Shown one piece after another: positions 6,613-14,034 of a stretch of 20,573 bases of DNA. The notes below the pieces were generated by a model. It made no database searches. It was not told the DNA's origin and saw only the letters and a list, made by a program, of their open reading frames with translations. Both the position numbers and the translations under genes were made by a program. Position 1 is the stretch's first letter, and each line of letters starts with the position of its first letter. This DNA is from Candidatus Treponema excrementipullorum (GTDB lineage Bacteria > Spirochaetota > Spirochaetia > Treponematales > Treponemataceae). The stretch covers positions 1 to 20,573 of the forward strand of contig JAHLFV010000205.1 in the NCBI GenBank assembly GCA_018883625.1, written 5' to 3'.

Positions 6613-9447
6613 TTATTTTTTAGCTTCCGGTTGTAAGTATACCTTTACATAATTATCTGTATTAAGGTACTTTCGTGCCGTTTCTTGTATCGTTTCAGAA
6701 GAAAGCATTTTAGGAAGGCTTTCCGTGTCTGTCATGTAACTGACAGGAATTCCGTAGAATGCTGCCTGAATTATGGTTGAAAGCCAGAAAGAATTTGTCT
6801 TCAAAGCTGTTTCCATAGAACGCTTATAAGTTTCGCTGACCTTTGCAATGTAAGAGTCTGCAATACCTTCTTTTTGAAGAATTTCTATCTGATTGATAAC
6901 CTCCTCTGACAATTCGTTTTCTCTGCCCGGTTCACAACCAAACTGAATATATGTATAAAATTCCTGTTCCGGTTGGTAACTCATACCCGCACTTACGCCT
7001 ATACCGTATGAGCCACTTTTATCTTCACGGATAACTTCCCGTAAACGGATATCCAACACCTGTTGTAAAGCTGATATCATTAAATTGTCTGTATATGCTT
7101 CTTCGGGACCTACTTGGGATTGTGTACCGCCAAAAGCCATAAATACACTGCTTTGGTCTTCCAATCCCTTCTGTACAGAGGCATTGTTTACGCCCCGGGG
7201 AAAATCCGGTTCTTGCCATACACCTTCTTCTCTTATATCAGAAGCAGGCAATGAACCGATATACAATTCTGCCAAATCAAGAAGCTCTTCAGTTTCAAAG
7301 TCTCCCACAAAGACAAATATAAAATCGGAAGGTGATGCAAAACGTTCCGTGTATATTGTCTGAGCTGTAGCTTGGTCAAACTGCTTTACGTAGTCCGGTG
7401 TCAGAGCACTTTTTCTGATGTCATTGCTGTACAGTACTTCCGTAATTTTGTCGGCAAAAACATTTTGCGGTTGGGAGTAGTGTCCTTGGGCTTTGGTCTG
7501 TGCCAAATTCATGAGATTGAGCCATGCATCATCGGTAAAATAAGGAGCAGAAAAGTGCAGGTTGATAAGCTGCATGGCAGTTTCCAAATCCTGTTGAACG
7601 GTAGAACCATCAAGTCCTTCGGAATAATCATTTATGTATGGTGAAACAGATACTAATTTTCCGGAGAGTTTTTGTTGCAGTTCTGTGGGAGAAAATCCGT
7701 TTAATCCGGAGTAGTTAAGATAGTCCAAGGCAATGGTTCCGGAAGGATAGTCTTTGTCGGAAACAAGAGAAAGACCTCCCTTACTGATAGCTTTGAAAAC
7801 AATTTCGTTTGCTTTGAAATCTGTTTCGTAGGGGATTATCTGTGCTCCATTAGCCAATGTGTATACCTGAATATCCGTACCGGGAAGACTCTCTTGGGCA
7901 ATAACGGTACCTCTTTCCTGAGGAATTCCCATAAGATCAGTGGATAAATCTTTTTCTGCATAGGGTTCTACCGGTTGGGAAGGTTCAAAATTCTGCCACA
8001 GAGATAGAATTTCGTTCTTTGAAGGATAATCATCTTTTACGTTTTCCGGTATAGCAGCAATAAACAGCGTTCCTTTATCTGTAAACCAATTCTTGGCAGC
8101 TGCATTGATTTCGCTCTTTGTGATAGACGGAATGATTTCTTTGTACAAAGCGTAAGTATCTTCCGGCGAAATAACAGGTACATTGTCTAGAGCAGAATAA
8201 ACCAGCTCATCTGCCAAGGTGGTGGAATGTCGATTGTTTCTGCCTTCCCAAAGCTGTTGAGCTCCCGCTATAAGGTCGGCTTTTATGGTTGCCAATTCGC
8301 TTTCTGTAACGCCGAATCTTTGTAGACGTATCAGTTCCGTCAATAAAGCATCCAAACCTGTCTCAAAATCTTTGGGAATAAAAGCCAATGTATGAAGATC
8401 TACATTTTTTACCAAGTTTTGGGATAAAGCTGCCGCATCCACCCAGGGAGAGTCGGCAGACTGGGATATTTCCATTAATCGCAAGTAGAAAGCTTGGGTA
8501 ACGATTATGTTAACAAGTTCTGCGTGTAAATCGGATTTTGTCAGTACAGGAGTTGCAAACTTTTGGTCCATTATCTGAAAGATAGGATAGGGTTGCTCCG
8601 GGTCTGCAAAAACCAAAACATCCGGGGTAGTCTGCAAAGGAACATCAAACACCGGAGATTCTTGTTTTTCTTGGGAAGCAGGAATATCGGAAAGGGCTTT
8701 TAGAATTTCTTCTGTAAGGTACTCGCTTTCTGCGTCACCTACGATGACAACCGTCATAAGCTCCGGTCTGTACCATGTTTCGTAAAAATCCACTACCCGC
8801 TGTCGGGGAACGGTATTGATAACATCCATCTTTCCGATAGGAAGCCGTTGCGCATAGCGGGAATCTTTTAGCAAGAAGGGAATCTGAACATCGGTGAGCC
8901 GACCGGTTAACCCTCTTCCAAGACGCCACTCTTCTACAACAACTCCCCGTTCTTTGTCCAATTCTTTTTCGTCAAAGGTAAGACCGCAAGCCCAGTCCCG
9001 CAGAATTGTTAGCCCTGTAGAAAGAGCTTCCGGGTCGTCGGCAGGTACTTCAATCATGTATACTGTTTCATCAAAAGATGTATATGCATTAACTTCCGGC
9101 CCAAATTGCATACCGATACTTTCAAAGTAATCTACCAACTGGTTTTCTGCAAAATGTTCTGAGCCGTTAAAAGCCATGTGCTCTACTAAGTGGGCTACAC
9201 CTTGTTGGTCATCCTCTTCCATATTGGAACCGGCTTTAACAACCAATCTCATAAAAACACGGTTTTCCGGTTCATCATTTTCCTGGATCAAATAGGTTAA
9301 ACCGTTATCCAAGGTTCCTCTTACAATGGATTTGTCCATGGTAAGAGCTGAGTTTCCCGAATTTGTGGAAACACAGCTTACAAGGAAAATTGCAGTGAAT
9401 AAAAGACAAACAGTGGCAAACCACCGCTCCATGTGGGACTTATTCAT
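6613..9447 (-). CDS. M16 family zinc metallopeptidase, lipoprotein (PqqL/pitrilysin-like)
   Basis: This 944-residue protein has a lipoprotein signal: a charged N-terminus, a hydrophobic core and the lipobox LVSC with Cys25, so it is probably anchored to a membrane facing the periplasm. The inverted zinc motif HLVEH (His86, Glu89, His90) is present, and the third ligand is probably Glu166 in KERGVVVEEW. The length fits the two-lobed, four-domain M16 arrangement, with an active first half and a second half that lacks HxxEH. Such enzymes degrade peptides inside a closing chamber; the substrate is unknown. The frame stays open far upstream, but the ATG at 9447 is chosen because GGAGG precedes it by 5 nt and the signal peptide begins there; the upstream extension is AT-rich non-coding DNA. 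It is divergent from the second MCP and ends at its own hairpin (6575-6592). Confidence 0.93.
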   Translation of the reverse strand: MNKSHMERWFATVCLLFTAIFLVSCVSTNSGNSALTMDKSIVRGTLDNGLTYLIQENDEPENRVFMRLVVKAGSNMEEDDQQGVAHLVEHMAFNGSEHFAENQLVDYFESIGMQFGPEVNAYTSFDETVYMIEVPADDPEALSTGLTILRDWACGLTFDEKELDKERGVVVEEWRLGRGLTGRLTDVQIPFLLKDSRYAQRLPIGKMDVINTVPRQRVVDFYETWYRPELMTVVIVGDAESEYLTEEILKALSDIPASQEKQESPVFDVPLQTTPDVLVFADPEQPYPIFQIMDQKFATPVLTKSDLHAELVNIIVTQAFYLRLMEISQSADSPWVDAAALSQNLVKNVDLHTLAFIPKDFETGLDALLTELIRLQRFGVTESELATIKADLIAGAQQLWEGRNNRHSTTLADELVYSALDNVPVISPEDTYALYKEIIPSITKSEINAAAKNWFTDKGTLFIAAIPENVKDDYPSKNEILSLWQNFEPSQPVEPYAEKDLSTDLMGIPQERGTVIAQESLPGTDIQVYTLANGAQIIPYETDFKANEIVFKAISKGGLSLVSDKDYPSGTIALDYLNYSGLNGFSPTELQQKLSGKLVSVSPYINDYSEGLDGSTVQQDLETAMQLINLHFSAPYFTDDAWLNLMNLAQTKAQGHYSQPQNVFADKITEVLYSNDIRKSALTPDYVKQFDQATAQTIYTERFASPSDFIFVFVGDFETEELLDLAELYIGSLPASDIREEGVWQEPDFPRGVNNASVQKGLEDQSSVFMAFGGTQSQVGPEEAYTDNLMISALQQVLDIRLREVIREDKSGSYGIGVSAGMSYQPEQEFYTYIQFGCEPGRENELSEEVINQIEILQKEGIADSYIAKVSETYKRSMETALKTNSFWLSTIIQAAFYGIPVSYMTDTESLPKMLSSETIQETARKYLNTDNYVKVYLQPEAKK

Positions 9448-9841
9448 AATTCCTCCAATTAAAAAATAAACGAAACGCCTAAATGCTATCAAATTTTTCA
9501 GCGACAACGCAAGGGATACAACAAAAAAAAAAGATACCTTTAGTAACAATTTTTTATTAAAAATAAAGTTAGTCTCAAAAACAAAAAATATTCCATAAAA
9601 AAGCCTTGTGAGATAGAAAAAGAAGGTATAATATAGTATGGTAGGTTTTAGGAGATATTGGAGTATTTGCGTAATTTTTGATACGGTTTTCATATCAGAA
9701 ACGGTGCTACGACATGGAATTTCGGTTACTCTATTGTGTCTACTTAAAAATGACGAAAATAACATGAGGTATTTATATGCTGTTCTGTTATAAATAGATT
9801 TGCTGTGATATAGACTATAAAAAAAAGTAAGGAGGCTGCCC
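9448..9841. promoter_or_regulatory. 394-bp AT-rich divergent intergenic region (M16 gene / MCP gene)
   Basis: I find no convincing gene or structured RNA here. On the plus strand TTGTGA (9606-9611) and a perfect TATAAT (9627-9632) are 15 bp apart, a short spacing; transcription from there would give the MCP gene a leader of about 200 nt. On the minus strand TTGCGT (9512 to 9507) and TAGCAT (9488 to 9483), spaced by 18 bp, are a weak candidate for the M16 gene. AAGGAGG at 9829-9835 is the MCP ribosome binding site. I saw no sigma28-type motif. Confidence 0.35.
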
Positions 9842-11641
9842 GTGAACCTTTCTGTAAAGAAAAAAATTATTATACAATGTACTGTTATTTTTATTTTGTT
9901 GCTAGGCATAGCTACCCAGTCCATTGTACGAATCAGAAATATCAACCGAAACCTTACCATAATTAATGATATCAATATTGTAAAGCAGCGGTATGCCATA
10001 AATTTCCGAGGTTCTGTTCACGACAGAGCTATTCGGTTGGGTGATTTTGTTTTGTATACAGATACAGAGAAACGGGCTGTTACAAGACAGGAAATTAATG
10101 ATTTGAATGTTTTTTATCAGGAATCTGCCGTCGCTTTGGATAAAATTTCTCTTGAAGTGGGAAGTACTCCTGATGAACAGCAGCGTTTAGCCGACATAAA
10201 AAAAAGTGAAGCCGAAACACTGCCGTTGATTCAGCAGGTTTTGGATTATGAAGCTCAAGGGTTACACGACGAAGCCGTTGCCGTATTATTGGACAAAGCC
10301 AGACCGGCTTTTAACCTGTGGTTAGACAGAATCAACGCTTATATCGATTTGGAAGAAAAACAAAATCAGATAATTACCGATGAAACAAGATCGCAGGTAG
10401 CATTTTTTCAGGTTATTGTAATTGTAATAAATTCAATATCAATAGCTATTGCCGTCATACTGTCTATAATTATTATCCGTTCCATAAATCCTTTGAGCAA
10501 GGTTGCCAAATCTCTTAACAGCATAGCTCAAGGGTCAGGAGATTTAACAGCTCAGCTTGATGTAAAAACAAAAGACGAAATCGGTGTGGTTGCTACCAGC
10601 TTTAATACAGTTATTTCTACTTTACACAGAATTATGGTAACTATAAAAGATTCCGTTTCCGCTTTGAATCTTTCGGGACAGGAATTGGTTGCCAATACTC
10701 AAGAAGTACAATCTCAAGCAGGAAATATTGACGCAAACATTAACGATATACGATTGCAGATAAAAAAACAGACAGAACGGGTTTCAGAAGTTTCCAATAC
10801 CATGAAGAGTGTTGACGGAGAAATGCAGACCCTTAATTCTATTGTGGATACTCAGGCTCAGGACATAACCGAGTGTGCCGGCGATATTGATGAAATGGTT
10901 TCTGGAGTAAATCAGGTAGAAACCATTTTGCGGATGAACAGTGAAAAGTTCACGGAGTTGTCTTCTGCTTCCAATGTGGGATACGAAAATATCTCAAACA
11001 TCTACCAAAAAGTTGTAGAAATTTCAGACAGATCCCACGGTGTTTCCGATGCCAATAACGTTATCAACAGTATAGCAAACCAGACAAACCTGTTGGCTAT
11101 GAATGCCGCTATTGAGGCAGCCCATGCCGGAGAAGCCGGTCGAGGTTTTGCCGTTGTTGCTGACGAAATCAGAAAATTGGCAGAGAATTCCGCAAAACAG
11201 TCAAAATCCGTATCTGTAGGTTTGAACGAACTTATTCACTCAATCAACAGCATGGTTGAAACGTCTCAAATTGCCGGTGAATCTTTTGAAAACATTATAG
11301 AAGCTGTTGCCTCTGTAGAAGAACAGCAAAAACAGGTTCAAACCGTTATGGAGCACCAAGTAGAGTTAAACGGAAAAGTTTCCCGTTCTTTCAGTTCTAT
11401 TGCCAATATGAACAAAGATGTTATCGGTAAAGTAGGATTGATAACAAAGAGTTATGATCAGGTGTTGCAGGAAACAATCGAGTTGGATCGGATAAGTAGA
11501 GAAATAAATGATCATATTGATGTCATTTCCGATACCAATACCGAAATTCAGGGAAAAGTAAAAGCCATGTATGCAAATACGGAAACGACAAAGAAAAACA
11601 TTGAAACCGTACAGCAACAGGTAGATCAGTTCACACTTTAA
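9842..11641 (+). CDS. methyl-accepting chemotaxis protein
   Basis: A 599-residue receptor paralogous to the one at 2995-4800. TM1 is at about residues 9-29, the periplasmic helical sensor at about 30-188, TM2 at about 189-212, and HAMP starts near NPLSKVAKSLNSIAQ (216 on). The long signalling coiled coil has its hairpin tip IANQTNLLAMNAAIEAAHAG from residue 411. The sensor domain again opens with KQRYAINFRGSVHDR, so both receptors may sense related ligands, although the rest of the sensor has diverged. The start is GTG, supported by AAGGAGG (9829-9835) with a 6-nt gap and by the position of TM1; no better ATG exists. The FliG-N-like gene follows after 44 bp with no clear terminator between, so the two are probably co-transcribed. 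Confidence 0.95.
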   Translation: MNLSVKKKIIIQCTVIFILLLGIATQSIVRIRNINRNLTIINDINIVKQRYAINFRGSVHDRAIRLGDFVLYTDTEKRAVTRQEINDLNVFYQESAVALDKISLEVGSTPDEQQRLADIKKSEAETLPLIQQVLDYEAQGLHDEAVAVLLDKARPAFNLWLDRINAYIDLEEKQNQIITDETRSQVAFFQVIVIVINSISIAIAVILSIIIIRSINPLSKVAKSLNSIAQGSGDLTAQLDVKTKDEIGVVATSFNTVISTLHRIMVTIKDSVSALNLSGQELVANTQEVQSQAGNIDANINDIRLQIKKQTERVSEVSNTMKSVDGEMQTLNSIVDTQAQDITECAGDIDEMVSGVNQVETILRMNSEKFTELSSASNVGYENISNIYQKVVEISDRSHGVSDANNVINSIANQTNLLAMNAAIEAAHAGEAGRGFAVVADEIRKLAENSAKQSKSVSVGLNELIHSINSMVETSQIAGESFENIIEAVASVEEQQKQVQTVMEHQVELNGKVSRSFSSIANMNKDVIGKVGLITKSYDQVLQETIELDRISREINDHIDVISDTNTEIQGKVKAMYANTETTKKNIETVQQQVDQFTL

Positions 11642-11685
11642 CCATTTGGTTGTAAAGTTGTTTTACCGGTGTACCCGGAGGTATT

Positions 11686-12048
11686 ATGAAAGAGCAGATC
11701 ATTAAACGAACTATACAATACACTGAGCCCCTTACAAAACCACAAAAGGCTTCCTTGCTTTTTTATCTTTTGGGGTGGGACGGAGCTTCTGCCGTAATGC
11801 CTTATCTGACTTCCTCAGAGCAGAAAAAATTGCAGAAAAACCTCATACGTTTAAACAACAGAATTTCCGTTTTGGACGAGATAAACGTATTGGAATCCCT
11901 TATGTCTTACGGGGCTGCCGCAAAGATTCTTCCAAAAAACTATCAGGAAGTAAAGGCAAAATATTCTCAGCCAAGTCAGAAAGCCACAAAGAACTTGGCT
12001 TCTGAAGATATAGCCCGGGTTCTTAACGATTGGCTATCTCAGGATTAA
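11686..12048 (+). CDS. small protein resembling the FliG N-terminal domain
   Basis: A 120-residue soluble protein with no signal peptide or membrane segment. Residues about 15-60 (PLTKPQKASLLFYLLG, then ASAVMPYLTSSEQKKLQKNL) resemble the start of FliG, where a KAAILLLALG-type helix is followed by a helix ending in the EE/SEE turn. The middle and C-terminal FliG domains, with the torque-generating charged helix, are absent: FliG is normally about 340 residues and this is a third of that. It has a good GGAGG (11676-11680) 5 nt before ATG, so the short form looks like the real gene rather than a fragment. Its position behind an MCP suggests a role in chemotaxis or motility, possibly touching FliF or the switch. 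The homology is by eye only and is an inference. Confidence 0.6.
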   Translation: MKEQIIKRTIQYTEPLTKPQKASLLFYLLGWDGASAVMPYLTSSEQKKLQKNLIRLNNRISVLDEINVLESLMSYGAAAKILPKNYQEVKAKYSQPSQKATKNLASEDIARVLNDWLSQD

Positions 12049-12055
12049 GACTACT

Positions 12056-12751
12056 TTATTTATAGCGTAATGTTTTAAGAAAGTTTTTTTGATTTTCTGA
12101 CAGACGGCGGCTTTCTATGGCTTTTTGGATAGTTTTATTGTGAGTCCATGGGTTCAGTCGCCGTTCCTGTACATAGGGTAACGTTGTTTCATATTGTTTT
12201 ACCAAAGCTACAGAAAAATACCAAGCTACTTCCATATTGATATAGTACTGGTTTCTGTTTGCCTGTAAAACCCAGTCCAAGTACTCCGGCTTAAAATACT
12301 CGTCCAAAAAGAGCCGGAGCAACATGTTAATACCAAATCGCACAGTATAAGTATGGGCAGAATTCAACCAAGACGGAATGTACGGTAAAAGCTTTTCCGG
12401 CTCTTTTTTGAAAACACCCGGACAAAAAGAATCACAGGTTGCCCAGTTATCAACATAAGGTAAGAACTTTTCCGTAGTGGCAAGACATTCATCAAAATTG
12501 CGTATGGTTTCTATAAGAAAGGCGTGAAAGTTATTTTCGTCATAGTATCGGTGGGGAAGTTGTTCCAAGAAAGACTGGATATCTTCCTTGGGTATCTTTT
12601 TTACACTGTCTTTTGCCAGTTGTCGGAGAACAGGAATTCTCACTCCGATGACGGCATCGGGGGAAACTGTAGGAACAAGTTTTTGTTGAAAAAGTTTGTA
12701 CTCCGTATCCTGCAGAGAAAGAAGTTTTTCCGTAAAATCAAAAGCTGCCAC
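12056..12751 (-). CDS. DNA alkylation repair protein, AlkD-like
   Basis: A 231-residue all-helical HEAT-repeat protein of the AlkD family, DNA glycosylases that remove bulky or positively charged alkylated purines without flipping the base. The family signature GVRIPVLRQLAK (36-47) is present. NWATCDSF gives Trp103 and Asp107 with the W-x3-D spacing of the AlkD active site. EVAWYFSVALVK near residue 174 fits the later conserved Trp segment. The start is GTG at 12751, preceded by AAGGGG with a 5-nt gap. It lies 18 bp downstream of the antiporter gene on the same strand, so it is probably the second gene of that operon. Its 3' end faces the FliG-N-like gene tail to tail with 7 bp between. Specificity cannot be read from sequence. 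Confidence 0.9.
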   Translation of the reverse strand: MAAFDFTEKLLSLQDTEYKLFQQKLVPTVSPDAVIGVRIPVLRQLAKDSVKKIPKEDIQSFLEQLPHRYYDENNFHAFLIETIRNFDECLATTEKFLPYVDNWATCDSFCPGVFKKEPEKLLPYIPSWLNSAHTYTVRFGINMLLRLFLDEYFKPEYLDWVLQANRNQYYINMEVAWYFSVALVKQYETTLPYVQERRLNPWTHNKTIQKAIESRRLSENQKNFLKTLRYK

Positions 12752-12769
12752 AGTTACCCCTTTTTTACT

Positions 12770-13702
12770 TTACCAAATTAGGTAAAAATAAACAGCATAG
12801 CTAATCAGCATCAATAATCCTGACAGTCTGAATAGTTTTCTTTTAGGTAAAGCAAGTCCCAACAAGAGCACTGCTGCATACACAGCAACAATGGTATCGA
12901 ATCTAAAGTCTGCCACAAAAGGAACAGGGACAATAAAACCGGAAAGACCGACAATCATTAAAATATTGAATATGTTGCTACCAACAATGTTTCCTATGGC
13001 AATGTCTGAGTTCTTTTTCAAAGCTGCCAGTGCAGAAGTAAACAATTCCGGCAAAGATGTACCCAAGGCAACAATAGTCAAACCGATAAAACGTTCACTT
13101 AAACCCAAGATACGGGCAATGGCACTGGCGGCATCTACAGCAAATCTACTTCCCAAAACAATAACAACCAATCCTACTACCAAGAAAATCAGAGATTTTA
13201 CCACAGGCATTTCTTTAGGAACTTTGCAGGAGTCGGTAGAATTTTTGTTTTTTTTCATAGAAATAAAAAGGTAAGCTAAATAAGCGAAAAACAGTAGCTG
13301 TAAGATAATTCCGTCTACTCGGCTAATGGTACCGTCCCAGCCTAACCACAAAAGAACTAAAGTAATGGCAATAGTAACGGGAATATCAACAAGGATAGAA
13401 GATTTTTGGACAACCATGGGAGAAATAAGACCGCAAATACCCAAAATAATTAAAATATTCAGGATATTGCTTCCTACAATGTTTCCGATAGTAATGTCTG
13501 CATTACCGTGAAAGGCTGCCGTAATACTGACAGCTGCTTCCGGGGCACTGGTTCCCAAGGCAACAATAGTCAAACCGATAACCAATTGCGGAATGCCGAA
13601 TTTGGTGGCAATACTGGAAGCACCGTCTACAAACCAATCGGAACCTTTTACCAACATCACAAAGCCGATTGCCAAAATTCCCAGCTGAATAAGCATCTCC
13701 AT
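12770..13702 (-). CDS. CaCA-family cation antiporter (YrbG-type), probably Mn2+/Ca2+ efflux
   Basis: A 310-residue inner-membrane protein with about ten transmembrane helices and the two inverted alpha repeats of Na+/Ca2+ exchangers: GLTIVALGTSAPEAAVS (from 43, Glu55) and GLTIVALGTSLPELFTS (from 207, Glu219). Each is followed by GNIVGSNI-(L/F)-NIL. The two glutamates are the expected cation ligands. The length matches YrbG-type proteins. The start ATG 13702 follows AAAGGAG with a 7-nt gap; a second Met lies two codons in. Family annotation says calcium/sodium antiporter, but the yybP-ykoY riboswitch in the leader indicates Mn2+ control and makes Mn2+ export likely (inference). The AlkD-like gene follows after 18 bp. 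Confidence 0.95.
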   Translation of the reverse strand: MEMLIQLGILAIGFVMLVKGSDWFVDGASSIATKFGIPQLVIGLTIVALGTSAPEAAVSITAAFHGNADITIGNIVGSNILNILIILGICGLISPMVVQKSSILVDIPVTIAITLVLLWLGWDGTISRVDGIILQLLFFAYLAYLFISMKKNKNSTDSCKVPKEMPVVKSLIFLVVGLVVIVLGSRFAVDAASAIARILGLSERFIGLTIVALGTSLPELFTSALAALKKNSDIAIGNIVGSNIFNILMIVGLSGFIVPVPFVADFRFDTIVAVYAAVLLLGLALPKRKLFRLSGLLMLISYAVYFYLIW

Positions 13703-13711
13703 AGCGAGACT
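13703..13711 (-). promoter_or_regulatory. anti-Shine-Dalgarno pairing site at the antiporter start codon
   Basis: On the minus strand AGTCTCGCT (13711 to 13703) fills the gap between the Shine-Dalgarno AAAGGAG and the ATG. It is the perfect 9-nt reverse complement of AGCGAGACT (13798 to 13790) in the 3' strand of the riboswitch. Pairing of the two would block ribosome access when the aptamer is not folded. Confidence 0.7.
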
Positions 13712-13786
13712 CCTTTGGATAAAAATGTGTGTGATTGATAAACAGTGGATTCAGATGGGTACAGACCTGCCGCTTATCAAAAACGA

Positions 13787-13874
13787 ACAAGTCTCGCTGT
13801 TTACTTGCAGAGCGGATTTTACAATCGTCTTGACGATGCTGCAAACATAGAAAATATGCCAGCTACTCCCTTGT
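13787..13874 (-). ncRNA. yybP-ykoY manganese riboswitch aptamer
   Basis: Read on the minus strand, this 88-nt segment starts ACAAGGGAGTAGC and ends AACAGCGAGACTTGT. Outer helix P1 is ACAAG (13874 to 13870) with CTTGT (13791 to 13787), a perfect 5-bp pair. The GGGAGTAGC and AGCGAGAC blocks are the conserved flanks of the yybP-ykoY (mntP) Mn2+ riboswitch, and an internal hairpin ATCGTC/GACGAT is visible between them. It lies in the leader of a cation antiporter gene, as in known examples. The downstream AGCGAGACT/AGTCTCGCT complementarity suggests translational control: Mn2+ stabilises the aptamer and frees the ribosome binding site. Identification is from remembered consensus, not a covariance search. 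Confidence 0.88.
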
Positions 13875-13884
13875 AGTATAGTTC

Positions 13885-13913
13885 ATTAGACAAAAAAAAC
13901 AGAAAAAAGTCAA
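13885..13913 (-). promoter_or_regulatory. sigma70-type promoter of the antiporter operon
   Basis: On the minus strand TTGACT (13913 to 13908) and TCTAAT (13890 to 13885) are separated by 17 bp, each 5/6 to consensus. Transcription would begin near 13878, just ahead of the aptamer at 13874, giving a leader of about 175 nt. Confidence 0.7.
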
Positions 13914-13933
13914 GGACGGAAAAAATGAATGAA

Positions 13934-13967
13934 ATCCGCCGGATAAAATGAATTGAATCCGGCGGAT
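13934..13967. repeat. perfect 11-bp inverted repeat upstream of hsdR
   Basis: ATCCGCCGGAT (13934-13944) is the exact reverse complement of ATCCGGCGGAT (13957-13967), with a 12-nt spacer. It is GC-rich in an AT-rich gap between two divergent operons. There is no T-run after it on the plus strand, so it is not a typical terminator for plus transcripts; an operator or a boundary hairpin is possible. Confidence 0.75.
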
Positions 13968-13983
13968 ACAGCGTCTGTATACA
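13953..13983 (+). promoter_or_regulatory. candidate hsd promoter with embedded dyad
   Basis: TTGAAT (13953-13958) and TATACA (13978-13983) are 19 bp apart. A second perfect dyad, ATACAG-CGT-CTGTAT (13966-13980), lies across the spacer and -10. A third palindrome, CTCATATATGAG, follows at 13994-14005. The promoter match is only moderate; the dyads are exact. Confidence 0.4.
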
Positions 13984-14034
13984 TGGAAAAATACTCATAT
14001 ATGAGGTATGATTATCACAGTTACAGGGGTTATT

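Noticed and set aside
9627..9841. A small RNA or riboswitch in the 200-nt stretch before the second MCP
   Set aside because: Apart from a TATAAT there is no conserved aptamer core, strong hairpin or terminator, so I have no support for a structured RNA.
9448..9999. N-terminal extension of the M16 protease frame up to 9999
   Set aside because: The extra 184 residues come from AT-rich intergenic DNA and overlap the start of the divergent MCP gene. A lipoprotein signal and a GGAGG site mark ATG 9447 as the start.
14008..14034. ATG 14008 as the hsdR start
   Set aside because: The only SD-like sequence, GAGG, is 1 nt away, while ATG 14035 has AGGGG at a proper 6-nt distance, and the extra nine residues look non-coding.
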